A stretch of DNA of 64,000 nt. It comes from Microbacterium lushaniae (lineage in GTDB: Bacteria; Actinomycetota; Actinomycetes; Actinomycetales; Microbacteriaceae). The stretch spans positions 2,976,001-3,040,000 of the forward strand of contig NZ_CP044232.1 in NCBI RefSeq assembly GCF_008727775.1. The letters run 5' to 3'. Both the position numbers and the translations under genes were made by a program. The notes below the pieces were generated by a model. The model searched no databases and was not told the origin of the DNA. It saw nothing but the letters and a program-made list of their open reading frames with translations. Every line of letters starts with the position of its first letter. Within the stretch, counting starts at the first letter, position 1. Positions 56,519-64,000 of this stretch are shown one piece after another.

Positions 56519-58089
56519 GGATCCGCTTCCGGGTCCTCGGCAACACGCTCGCACGCAGCCCCTGGCAGCTCGTCGGCTTCCTCCTCGGCGCGCTCTCCGG
56601 AGTGTGGGTGCTGGGGCTGGCGACCCTCGGCCTGTTCCTCATCGGCGGCTTCGGCCTGGACCCCGCCCGCTACGCCGTCACCGCCACCGGGGCGGCGCTG
56701 ACGCTCGGCTGGGTCATCGGCCCGGTCTTCGCCGCCGGCGTGGACACGACGCTGGACCCCGCGAAGCTCGCACCCTTCCCGATGTCCACGACGAAGATGA
56801 TGGTCGCGATCACGGCGGGCGGCGCCACCGGCGTCCCGGGCATCACGACCGCCCTCGGCGTCCTGGCGACCTTCGCGGTGTGGTGGCGGTGGCCGCTCGC
56901 CGCCGCCACGGCCGTCATCGCCGTGCCCCTGGGCTTCGCCCTGTGCATCGTGGCCTCGCGCGCCGTCGCATCCTTCGCGCAGGGGCTCGGCGGCCGCCGC
57001 CGCGTACGCGAACTCATCGGGCTGGTCGCCTTCGCGGTGATCATCTTCGCGAGCCCCCTCATCCTGGGCCTGGTCGCGGTGCTCGAATCGGCCGGCGCCG
57101 ACGGCGACCAGCTCGTCGCGCTCGTGGAGGGCCTGTCGTGGACGCCGGTCGCTGCCGCATGGGCGGTGCCGGGCGATCTCGCGGCCGGACACGTCCTCAC
57201 CGCGGCGCTGAAGTTCGCCATCGCGGCGGCCTCACTCGCCGCCGTATGGCTGCTGTGGCACCGGAGCCTGTCCGCATCCCTCGTCGCCCCGCCCACGCAG
57301 TCGACGGGCCGACGCGCCCGCGCCGGCGCGCTGGGCTGGTTCGGCATCATGCCGACCGGGGGGACCGGCGCATCCTGGGCACGCTCGCTCACGTACTGGC
57401 TGAAAGACCTGCGGTATCTCCAGCAGCTGCTCATCGTCCCGCTGTGGCCGGTGCTGACCCTCATCTGGAGCCGCGGCGACCTCGACGGGCCCTTCTTCGC
57501 CCTGTCCGCCCTGCTGGTGGCGTTCTTCCTGGGCGTGCTGCCCTACTCCGACGTCTCCTACGACAACACCGCCTTCGCGACCGTGCTGCAGACCGGCATC
57601 CGCGGGCGCGCCGACCGCGCCGGACGGATGCTCGCCGCGGCATCCGTCGGCGTGCCGGTCGTGCTCGCGGTGATCGTCATCACCGCCGCCATATCGGGAC
57701 GCTGGGACCTGACGCCCGCCGCCGTGGGCGGATCACTCGGGATGCTCCTGGCCGGCTACGGCGTGTGCGCGGTCAGTTCGGCTCTCGTCGTGGTCCCCGT
57801 GGCCGCACCCGGGGCCAACCCGTTCCAGCGCGTCCCCGGGCAGACGTTCCTGATGTTCCTCGCCTACCTCGCGTGCTGGGTCCTGGCCCTCGTGATCGCC
57901 TCCCCCGCGCTGGGCCTGGCCATCGCCGCGGGCATCACCGGCTCGTCGCTGCTCGGCTGGATCGCGCTGCCGGTCGGGATCGTCCTGGGCGCGGCGGCCC
58001 TGACCGGCGGGATCCTCCTCGGCGGGCGGATCTTCGACCGCACGGCACCGGGCCTGCTGATGCGCGTGCGCGCCTTCGCCGCATCCTGA
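56500..58089 (+). CDS. ABC transporter permease (EcsB-like, large)
   Basis: 529 residues with about 12 hydrophobic segments; pairs with the ATPase encoded upstream. The start MVATVLRIRFRVLGNTLARSPWQL has GGAAGG upstream. The arrangement (ATPase then a single large permease) and the WSRGDLDGPFFALSALLVAFFLGVLP block match an actinobacterial exporter group whose cargo is unknown. No associated regulator. Confidence 0.85.
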   Translation: MVATVLRIRFRVLGNTLARSPWQLVGFLLGALSGVWVLGLATLGLFLIGGFGLDPARYAVTATGAALTLGWVIGPVFAAGVDTTLDPAKLAPFPMSTTKMMVAITAGGATGVPGITTALGVLATFAVWWRWPLAAATAVIAVPLGFALCIVASRAVASFAQGLGGRRRVRELIGLVAFAVIIFASPLILGLVAVLESAGADGDQLVALVEGLSWTPVAAAWAVPGDLAAGHVLTAALKFAIAAASLAAVWLLWHRSLSASLVAPPTQSTGRRARAGALGWFGIMPTGGTGASWARSLTYWLKDLRYLQQLLIVPLWPVLTLIWSRGDLDGPFFALSALLVAFFLGVLPYSDVSYDNTAFATVLQTGIRGRADRAGRMLAAASVGVPVVLAVIVITAAISGRWDLTPAAVGGSLGMLLAGYGVCAVSSALVVVPVAAPGANPFQRVPGQTFLMFLAYLACWVLALVIASPALGLAIAAGITGSSLLGWIALPVGIVLGAAALTGGILLGGRIFDRTAPGLLMRVRAFAAS

Positions 58090-58110
58090 CCGAGCCCGGC
58101 CGACGCATCC

Positions 58111-59679
58111 TCAGGTGTGCTGGGGGAAGCCGAGGTCGATGCCGCCGTGGTCGCTCTGGTGGCGGGTGGCGGGGTCGATCCAACGGGCGGTGATCGCCTT
58201 CTCCCGCGTGAAGAAGTCGAACCCGTGGACCCCGTACGCCTTGGCGTCGCCGAACATCGACGCCTTCCATCCGCCGAACGAGTGGTAGGCCACGGGCACG
58301 GGGATCGGCACGTTGATGCCGATCATCCCCACGTGCACCTCGCGCTGGAACCGGCGGGCCGCTCCCCCGTCATTGGTGAAGACGGCGGTGCCGTTGCCGA
58401 AAGCGCCGGAGTTGATGAGGTCCACGCCCTCCTGGAACGAGGCCACCCGCACGACGGAGAGCACGGGACCGAAGATCTCCTCGGTGTACGCACGGGAGGT
58501 CGTGGGGACGTGGTCCAGCAGGGTGGGCCCGAAGAAGAACCCGTCTTCGTGCCCGTCGACGGTGAATCCGCGCCCGTCCACGACCACCGACGCACCGTCG
58601 GCCTCGGCGATGTCGACGTAGGCGGCCACCTTGTCGCGGTGCACCTCGGTGATCAGCGGGCCCATGTCGGGCTCGCCCTCCGCCCCACCGGCGCCGTTGC
58701 CCACGCGCAGGCGAGCGACGCGGTCGCGCACCTTCGCCACGAGCTCGTCGGCGATCGGCTCGACGGCCAGGACCACGCTGATGGCCATGCACCGCTCCCC
58801 CGCCGCGCCATACCCGGCGTTCACCGCCGAGTCTGCGACGAGATCGAGGTCGGCGTCGGGGAGCACGAGCATGTGGTTCTTGGCGCCGCCCAGCGCCTGC
58901 ACGCGCTTTCCGTGGCGCGCTGCGGTCTCGTAGATGTACTGCGCGATGGGCGTGGACCCGACGAATGAGATCGACTGCACGACCGGCGAGGTCAGCAGTC
59001 CGTCCACGGCCACCTTGTCGCCCTGCAGCACCGTGAACACGCCGTCGGGAAGACCCGCCTCCTGCCACAGCTTCGCCAGCCACAGCGCCGCCGACGGGTC
59101 CTTCTCACTGGGCTTGAGGACCACCGCGTTGCCAGCGGCGATCGCGACGGAGAAGAACCACAGCGGCACCATCGCCGGGAAGTTGAACGGGCTGATGATG
59201 CCCACCACGCCCAGCGGCTGCTTGAGCGTGTACACGTCGATCCCCGAGGAGGCGTTCTCGGAGTAGGCGCCCTTCACCAGGCTCGGGAAGCCGGTGGCGA
59301 GGTCGACGACCTCCAGTCCGCGCGCGATCTCGCCCATCGCATCCGAGACCACCTTGCCGTGCTCGGCGGTGATGATCTGCGCCAACTCGCCCTTGCGCGC
59401 GTTCAGCAGCTCCCGGAATGCGAACATCACCGCCTGGCGCTTGGCGATGGAGTACTCGCTCCACACCGCGAACCCGCGCTCTGCCGACGCGAGCGCGGCG
59501 GCCACGTCCTCCTCGTCCGCGAGCGTCACCCCGGCGGCGATCGCACCGGTGGCGGGGTTGTACACGGGGGCGGTGCGCGCGCCGCTGGAGGGATGCTCGG
59601 CGCCGTCGATCCAGTGCGGGATGCGCGGCACCTCCGTGGCGGCGGAGGTGGCGACGGGGGCGGATGCGACGGTGCTCAT
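58111..59679 (-). CDS. mmsA: Methylmalonate-semialdehyde dehydrogenase (CoA-acylating)
   Basis: 522 residues. Oxidises (methyl)malonate semialdehyde with CoA release of CO2, giving propionyl- or acetyl-CoA, in valine, beta-alanine or myo-inositol breakdown. Features: SPFNFPAMVPLWFFSVAIAA, FVGSTPIAQYIYE, active-site Cys in GAAGERCMAISV and the end GGWKASMFGDAKAYG. AGAGGACACC precedes the ATG. Next to an IclR regulator and CoA-transferase genes. Confidence 0.93.
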   Translation of the reverse strand: MSTVASAPVATSAATEVPRIPHWIDGAEHPSSGARTAPVYNPATGAIAAGVTLADEEDVAAALASAERGFAVWSEYSIAKRQAVMFAFRELLNARKGELAQIITAEHGKVVSDAMGEIARGLEVVDLATGFPSLVKGAYSENASSGIDVYTLKQPLGVVGIISPFNFPAMVPLWFFSVAIAAGNAVVLKPSEKDPSAALWLAKLWQEAGLPDGVFTVLQGDKVAVDGLLTSPVVQSISFVGSTPIAQYIYETAARHGKRVQALGGAKNHMLVLPDADLDLVADSAVNAGYGAAGERCMAISVVLAVEPIADELVAKVRDRVARLRVGNGAGGAEGEPDMGPLITEVHRDKVAAYVDIAEADGASVVVDGRGFTVDGHEDGFFFGPTLLDHVPTTSRAYTEEIFGPVLSVVRVASFQEGVDLINSGAFGNGTAVFTNDGGAARRFQREVHVGMIGINVPIPVPVAYHSFGGWKASMFGDAKAYGVHGFDFFTREKAITARWIDPATRHQSDHGGIDLGFPQHT

Positions 59680-59794
59680 GGCGGTGTCCTCTCTGACAGC
59701 GGTTGCACGCCTCGCGGCGCCGGGCTGGTGGCCCTTCGCTTGGGAACGGTAGTCGAGATCGCGATCGAACGGGAGGCGGGGGCGCCGCTCACCG

Positions 59795-60583
59795 TCACCG
59801 CTGCGCGATGCGCGTGGTGAGCTGGTGGGCGTGCGCGAGGAGGGTCCGTCCGAGTTCCGCGATCCGGTCGGGCCCGAAGCGGAACTGCACGCCGGTGAGA
59901 CTGAGCGCCCATTGCGGATCACCCTCGCGCGTGAACACGGCGGCGCCCATCCCCCAGCTCCCCTCCACGATCAATCCGGGGTTCACCGCGAAACCGCGCT
60001 CCTGTGTCTCCCGCAGGCGGGCGCGCAGGCGCTTCTCACCGTGGGCCGCGCCCCACGTCGCGGCCAGGTCGGGGTGGCGCTCGAAGTAGGCGTCCACATC
60101 GTGGGGTGCCTGGAAGGCGAGAATGGCCAGGCCCGCGGATGCCACGCCCAGCGGGAAGCGCACACCCTCGGAGAGCACGAACGAGCGGATCGGGAAGCTG
60201 CCCTCCTCCCGCAGGAGGCACACCGTCTCGTCGCCGCGGCGCACGGACAGGAAGGCGCTCTCTTCCGTGCGCACCGCGAGCGAGCGGACGATGTCGCGGG
60301 CGGTGGCGGTGATGTCGTACCGCGACGCGGCCACCGTTCCCATGAGATACAGCTCGGGCCCGGGAAGCCACCGTCCGGTGGCCTCGTCCCGGTCCACCAG
60401 GCCCTCGCGCCGGAGCGCGGTGAGCAGCCGGTGCACCGTCGGGCGGGTCAGGCCTGCGTCGGCGGCCAGTGCGCCGATCGGTGCGCCCGCCGTCCCCGCA
60501 GCCGTCACCAGGCGCAGCAGGTGCGCCGCCCGGGCGATCGCCTGCGCGCCGGGCACCACCTTGCGTTCGGCCGTAGTGTCCAC
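59795..60583 (-). CDS. IclR-family transcriptional regulator
   Basis: 262 residues. Winged helix at about 15-75 (ARAAHLLRLVTAAGTAGAPIG, TRPTVHRLLTALRREGLV), then the IclR ligand-binding GAF-like domain (TVCLLREEGSFPIRSFVL, VEGSWGMGAAVFTRE). Probably controls mmsA and/or the divergent CoA-transferase operon. GTG at 60583 lies inside a 12-bp-arm palindrome, so the protein may repress its own gene. Another start (GTG, nine codons later) is possible. Confidence 0.91.
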   Translation of the reverse strand: MDTTAERKVVPGAQAIARAAHLLRLVTAAGTAGAPIGALAADAGLTRPTVHRLLTALRREGLVDRDEATGRWLPGPELYLMGTVAASRYDITATARDIVRSLAVRTEESAFLSVRRGDETVCLLREEGSFPIRSFVLSEGVRFPLGVASAGLAILAFQAPHDVDAYFERHPDLAATWGAAHGEKRLRARLRETQERGFAVNPGLIVEGSWGMGAAVFTREGDPQWALSLTGVQFRFGPDRIAELGRTLLAHAHQLTTRIAQR

Positions 60584-60600
60584 GATACGGACACTACGGC
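60570..60600. promoter_or_regulatory. Perfect 31-bp palindrome at the IclR gene start
   Basis: Arms GCCGTAGTGTCC (60570-60581) and GGACACTACGGC (60589-60600) are perfect reverse complements over 12 bp; spacer 7 nt. The IclR GTG (60583) lies within it. Operator candidate for the IclR gene and the CoA-transferase operon that starts 104 bp further. Confidence 0.75.
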
Positions 60601-60703
60601 CCGCCGCATCCACATCGCAACGCGCGCCATCCCACCGCGGCCGCGCGGCACGCAGGATGGAACCACCCGCGTGCTCTCGCGCGCCGCACGAAGGAGTGAA
60701 CCC

Positions 60704-61477
60704 GTGATCGACAAGACCTGGGCCTCGGCCGCCGAGGCCGTCGCCGACATCCCCGACAGGGCGACGCTCGCCGTCGGCGGCTTCGGCCTCTCGGGCAACC
60801 CGATCGCCCTCATCGAGGCGCTCCTGGCGCAGGGCACGACGGATCTGTCGGTCGTCTCCAACAACTGCGGCGTGGATGACTGGGGCCTCGGGGTGCTGCT
60901 GAACGCCCGCCGCATCCGCAAGATGACGTCGTCGTACGTGGGCGAGAACAAAGAGTTCGAGCGGCAGTTCCTCTCCGGTGAACTCGAGCTCGAGCTCACG
61001 CCGCAGGGAACGCTCGCCGAGAAGCTGCGGGCGGGCGGTTCGGGCATCGCGGCGTTCTACACGCAGACCGGTGTCGGCACGCAGGTCGCCGAGGGCGGCC
61101 TCCCCCGCCGCTACGACGGCTCGGGCGGCGTGGCCGTGGCCTCCCCCGCGAAGGACGTCCGCGTCTTCGAGGTCGACGGGGAGGATCGCGACTTCGTCCT
61201 GGAGGAGGCGATCCGCACCGACTTCGCCCTCGTGCACGCCCTGCGCGGAGACCGGCACGGCAACCTCGTCTTCAACAAGGCCGCCCGCAACTTCAACCCG
61301 CTCGCAGCCATGGCCGGGCGCGTGTGCATCGCGCAGGTCGAACAGCTCGTCGAACCCGGCGGACTCGATCCCGACAGCATCCACCTGCCCGGGGTCTTCG
61401 TGCATCGCATCATCGAGGTCGGCACCGGCATCGAAAAGCGCATCGAGAAGCGCACCGTCCGCACGGGAGGGAACTGA
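60704..61477 (+). CDS. 3-oxoacid CoA-transferase subunit A
   Basis: 257 residues. Transfers CoA to a 3-oxoacid such as acetoacetate or 3-oxoadipate. The N-terminus has [20 protein letters not shown]; then [20 protein letters not shown] and [14 protein letters not shown], all typical of the A (alpha) subunit. GAAGGAG precedes the GTG. First gene of a three-gene operon with subunit B and a thiolase; substrate likely acetoacetate because of the thiolase type. Confidence 0.93.
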   Translation: MIDKTWASAAEAVADIPDRATLAVGGFGLSGNPIALIEALLAQGTTDLSVVSNNCGVDDWGLGVLLNARRIRKMTSSYVGENKEFERQFLSGELELELTPQGTLAEKLRAGGSGIAAFYTQTGVGTQVAEGGLPRRYDGSGGVAVASPAKDVRVFEVDGEDRDFVLEEAIRTDFALVHALRGDRHGNLVFNKAARNFNPLAAMAGRVCIAQVEQLVEPGGLDPDSIHLPGVFVHRIIEVGTGIEKRIEKRTVRTGGN

Positions 61478-61478
61478 C

Positions 61479-62132
61479 ATGGCCCTGAACCGACAGGAGA
61501 TGGCAGCGCGCGCAGCACGCGAGCTGCCCGACGGCGCGTACGTGAACCTCGGCATCGGGCTGCCCACGCTCGTGCCCAATCACGTGCCCGACGGGGTCGC
61601 GCTCGTGCTGCAGTCCGAGAACGGGATCCTCGGCGTCGGGCCGTACCCGGCGGAGGATCAGGTCGACCCCGACCTCATCAACGCCGGCAAAGAGACGGTC
61701 ACGACCCTCCCGGGCGCGGCGTTCTTCGATTCGTCGCTGAGCTTCGGGATGATCCGCGGCGGCAAGATCGACGCGGCGATCCTCGGGGCGATGCAGGTGT
61801 CGCGAACCGGCGACATCGCGAACTGGATGATCCCGGGGAAGATGGTCAAGGGCCCCGGCGGCGCGATGGACCTCGTCCACGGCGCGGGCCGCGTGATCGT
61901 GCTCATGGAGCACGTCGCCCGCGACGGCAGCCCCAAGATCGTCGACAGCTGCTCCCTGCCCCTGACCGGGAAGGGAGTGGTCGACCGGATCATCACCGAC
62001 CTCGCCGTGATCGATGTCACCGAGGAGGGTCTCGTGCTGGTGGAGACCGCCCCGGGCGTCACGGTGGAGGATGTACAGGCGGCCACCGAGCCGCCCCTCA
62101 TCGTCCGCATCCCCCAGGAGACGTCCTCATGA
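61479..62132 (+). CDS. 3-oxoacid CoA-transferase subunit B
   Basis: 217 residues. Contains the subunit B catalytic motif with Glu in [12 protein letters not shown] (about 46-57), and [21 protein letters not shown] precedes the ATG, which is 1 bp after subunit A. The stop overlaps the thiolase start (ATGA). Complete and normal in length. Confidence 0.94.
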   Translation: MALNRQEMAARAARELPDGAYVNLGIGLPTLVPNHVPDGVALVLQSENGILGVGPYPAEDQVDPDLINAGKETVTTLPGAAFFDSSLSFGMIRGGKIDAAILGAMQVSRTGDIANWMIPGKMVKGPGGAMDLVHGAGRVIVLMEHVARDGSPKIVDSCSLPLTGKGVVDRIITDLAVIDVTEEGLVLVETAPGVTVEDVQAATEPPLIVRIPQETSS

Positions 62133-63313
62133 TCATCGACGACATCGTCCTCGTCGCCGCCGCCCGCACGCCGCAGGGCCGGCTCAAGGGCCAGCTCGCG
62201 TCGGTCCCGGCACCGGAGCTGGGCGGCATCGCGATCCGCGGTGCACTCGAGCGGGGCGGCATCCCGGCCGAGGCCGTCGACGCCGTCATCGTCGGTCAGG
62301 TGCTGCCGGCCGGCGTCGGGCAGAACCCCGCGCGCCAGGCCGCGGTCGCTGCAGGCCTCGGGTGGGAGGTGCACGCCGCATCCGTCAACAAGGTCTGCCT
62401 CTCGGGCCTGACCGCGATCATCGACGCCGCGCGGATGCTCCGCACCGGCGACGCGCGCGTCGTGGTCGCCGCCGGCATGGAGTCGATGACGCGCGCGCCG
62501 CACCTGCTGATGGGCTCGCGCGAGGGCTGGACGTACGGCGCGGTCGAGGCCCTGGACCACATGGCCTTCGACGGGCTGACCGACGCGTACGACCGCGAGA
62601 GCATGGGCGCCTCCACCGAGCGGGCCAACGAGCGGTTCGAGGTCTCCCGCGAGGCTCAGGACGCCGTCGCCGCCCGCTCCCACCAGCGCGCCGCCGCCGC
62701 CCAGGAGACCGGCATCTTCGACACCGAGATCGTTCCGGTGGAGATCCCGCAGCGCAAGGGCGCCCCGATCCTCGTGACGCGCGACGAGGGTGTGCGCCCC
62801 GACACGACCGTCGAGACCCTCTCCGCCCTGCGCCCGGCCTTCGCGCAGGGCGGCACGATCACGGCAGGAAACTCGTCGCAGATCTCCGACGGCGCCTCCG
62901 CGGTGGTGGTGACCACCCGAGCGCACGCCGACGAGAACGGATGGGACGTGCTGGCCGTCGTCGGCGCGAGCGGTCAGGTCGCCGGACCCGACAACTCCCT
63001 GCACGAGCAGCCGGCCCGCGCACTCGCACTCGCGTGCGAGAAGGCCGGGATCTCGCCCACCGACCTCGATGTCGTGGAGATCAACGAGGCGTTCGGCGCT
63101 GTCGTCGCCCGCTCGCAGGCCGAGCTCGGTCTCTCCGACGATGTCGTCAACATCCACGGCGGAGGCATCGCGCTCGGACACCCCATCGGCGCATCCGGCA
63201 ACCGCCTCGTCGTCCACGCGGTGCACGAGCTGATCCGTCGCGGCAGCGGCACCGCCGCCGTCGCGCTGTGCGGCGGCGGCGGTCAGGGCGACGCCCTCAT
63301 CCTCACCCGCTGA
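62129..63313 (+). CDS. Acetyl-CoA C-acetyltransferase (thiolase)
   Basis: 394 residues. Cleaves acetoacetyl-CoA to two acetyl-CoA. All thiolase sites are visible: nucleophile Cys in [12 protein letters not shown] (about 84-95), [15 protein letters not shown] with the second His, and the second catalytic Cys in [11 protein letters not shown] near the end. The start resembles AtoB/PhaA more than PcaF, so the operon probably degrades acetoacetate or short-chain ketones. Overlaps subunit B by 4 bp. Confidence 0.94.
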   Translation: MIIDDIVLVAAARTPQGRLKGQLASVPAPELGGIAIRGALERGGIPAEAVDAVIVGQVLPAGVGQNPARQAAVAAGLGWEVHAASVNKVCLSGLTAIIDAARMLRTGDARVVVAAGMESMTRAPHLLMGSREGWTYGAVEALDHMAFDGLTDAYDRESMGASTERANERFEVSREAQDAVAARSHQRAAAAQETGIFDTEIVPVEIPQRKGAPILVTRDEGVRPDTTVETLSALRPAFAQGGTITAGNSSQISDGASAVVVTTRAHADENGWDVLAVVGASGQVAGPDNSLHEQPARALALACEKAGISPTDLDVVEINEAFGAVVARSQAELGLSDDVVNIHGGGIALGHPIGASGNRLVVHAVHELIRRGSGTAAVALCGGGGQGDALILTR

Positions 63314-63353
63314 TCCCGCGGCCGCGCGGCGCCATCCCCCGCCTGCGTCGCAT

Positions 63354-63435
63354 CCTGTGTCGTTCAAAACTCAGGAGATCTGGGGGTCTGAGGGCTTCTG
63401 GGGGTGCGGATGCGCCGGAATCTCCTGAGTTCTGC
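63354..63435. repeat. Hairpin repeat D, copy 1 (82 bp)
   Basis: Arms CAAAACTCAGGAGAT (63365-63379) and ATCTCCTGAGTTCTG (63420-63434), one A/G difference. The whole 82 bp, including the loop, match copy 2 at 77 positions. Between copies (63436-63504) nothing is seen. Confidence 0.85.
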
Positions 63436-63504
63436 ACCTCGGGTGCGGGAAGACCCGGCATGGGAGGCCGGGACCATCGACGCCGCTCTCGGGCCCCACC
63501 GCAC

Positions 63505-63586
63505 CCTGTGCCGTTCAAAACTCAGGAGATCCGGGGGTCTGAGGGCCTGTGGGAGTGCGGATGCGCCGGAATCTCCTGAGTTCTGC
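63505..63586. repeat. Hairpin repeat D, copy 2 (82 bp)
   Basis: Arms at 63516-63530 and 63571-63585; 151 bp downstream of copy 1 in the same orientation. Right end is 14 bp from the stop of the convergent GntR-type gene. Confidence 0.85.
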
Positions 63587-63600
63587 GCGATGGGACGGAG

Positions 63601-63999
63601 TCAGGCAGGGAGGTCGAAGACCTCGGGATGCCGCGACAGCTCCAGACGGCTGCGGCGGATGTGCTGCGCCAGGAGGTTCTCGGCATCGTCGGCGTCGCGG
63701 CGGCGGAACGCTCCCACCAGGAGCTGGTGATCATGGTGGACGCTGCGATCCCCCTCGCTCCAGAACAGCCGGGTCGCGGCGCGACGGTAGTGCTGCGTCC
63801 GGTTCCACAGGCTCTTCACGAGGTCGGTGAGCACCGTCGTGTCGGCGTGATCGACGCCGGAGAGGTGGAACTCCCGGTCCATCAGGAGAAAGTCCTCGAC
63901 GTCGGCGGAGCGCTCCATCCGATCGGCGAGCACCTGGAGGCGCGCCACCTCGTCGTCCGTCAGCAGTGGCACGTTCATGCGCAGCAGGAGCGGTTCGAG
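63601..63999 (-). CDS. GntR/FadR-type regulator, FCD domain (5' end cut)
   Basis: Only the last 132 residues are inside the window: an all-helical FCD ligand-binding domain with LLMDREFHLSGVDHADTTV (metal-ligand Asp/His pattern), WNRTQHYRRAATRLF, and the late DHQLLVGAFRRRDADDAENLLAQHI, with the last His typical of metal-binding FCD members. The N-terminal HTH lies beyond base 64000. Regulates an unseen target. Confidence 0.88.
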   Translation of the reverse strand, partial: LEPLLLRMNVPLLTDDEVARLQVLADRMERSADVEDFLLMDREFHLSGVDHADTTVLTDLVKSLWNRTQHYRRAATRLFWSEGDRSVHHDHQLLVGAFRRRDADDAENLLAQHIRRSRLELSRHPEVFDLPA

Positions 64000-64000
64000 G

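Noticed and set aside
53951..58089. LacI gene regulating the ABC exporter
   Set aside because: They are divergent with DUF1992 between; the operator lies at araB, so arabinose control is the better match.
60704..63313. Operon as beta-ketoadipate genes pcaIJF
   Set aside because: The thiolase start and active-site blocks resemble acetoacetyl-CoA thiolases rather than PcaF, and no other aromatic-degradation gene is nearby. Not excluded, but less likely.
11947..63586. Hairpin repeats as CRISPR arrays
   Set aside because: Each site has one inverted pair, not regularly spaced direct repeats with unique spacers, and no cas gene is present.

Overview
The window looks like chromosomal DNA from a high-GC actinobacterium. 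Codon use is strongly G/C-ending, GTG starts are common, and many genes have a TANNNT -10 hexamer 6-7 nt before the start codon (leaderless transcription). Gene content (SbcCD, an F420-type reductase, an ECF41 sigma factor, a DUF222/HNH protein, a SoxR, araBA with a LacI regulator) fits Microbacteriaceae, most likely Microbacterium or a close relative. The genus is an inference from content and style; no rRNA is present. One tRNA gene is present, tRNA-Arg(ACG). There is no intact prophage, insertion sequence or CRISPR array.

Layout. 1-6.2 kb: proC (cut by the window edge), an ArsR/SRPBCC pair, an alpha/beta hydrolase, a CDF metal transporter, an LLM oxidoreductase, tadA, and upp, which carries a one-base deletion. 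6.2-16.6 kb: a large nuclease-helicase, nadE, a lipase-maturation-factor-like protein, tiny membrane proteins, an MTA/SAH nucleosidase and an MFS exporter. 16.6-24.4 kb: sbcC-sbcD, DUF2277, a hydrolase, small acidic proteins, and a series of hairpin repeats in the gaps. 24.4-31.7 kb: a GH1 beta-glucosidase with a decayed GH31 remnant upstream, an orphan winged-helix regulator behind an unusual leader, an AlkA-like glycosylase, an EamA exporter, and an ECF41 sigma factor divergent from an oxidoreductase.

31.7-42.1 kb is accessory in character: acetyltransferases (one broken), epoxide hydrolase with a WYL regulator, tandem-MerR regulator with DUF6194 and a lone immunity-like protein, SoxR with a dual NTF2-like protein, a RidA/CGNR/YdeI operon bracketed by 20-bp direct repeats, a truncated DUF6644 gene, and a structured intergenic region ending in a strong terminator. 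42.1-49.7 kb: DUF222/HNH protein, DUF2207 membrane protein, MarR regulators, tRNA-Arg, a hydrolase/F420-type reductase operon. 49.7-58.1 kb: galM-araA-araB with LacI regulator, DUF1992, and an ABC exporter pair. 58.1-64 kb: methylmalonate-semialdehyde dehydrogenase, IclR regulator, two-subunit CoA-transferase plus thiolase (acetoacetate to acetyl-CoA), two copies of an 82-bp hairpin repeat, and the FCD domain of a GntR regulator cut by the window end.

The most unusual signals are: (i) a leaderless 32-codon ORF, with three Met codons in a hairpin loop, followed by an attenuator-like hairpin directly before the orphan winged-helix regulator (26188-26503); (ii) a set of intergenic inverted repeats whose arm sequence differs between loci but which share one architecture, including a recurring A/G difference between arms (11.9, 23.2, 23.7, 63.4 and 63.5 kb; a related design at 20.8 kb); (iii) an orphan terminator with upstream hairpins at 41.9 kb that may mark a small RNA; and (iv) perfect or near-perfect operator palindromes beside several local regulators.
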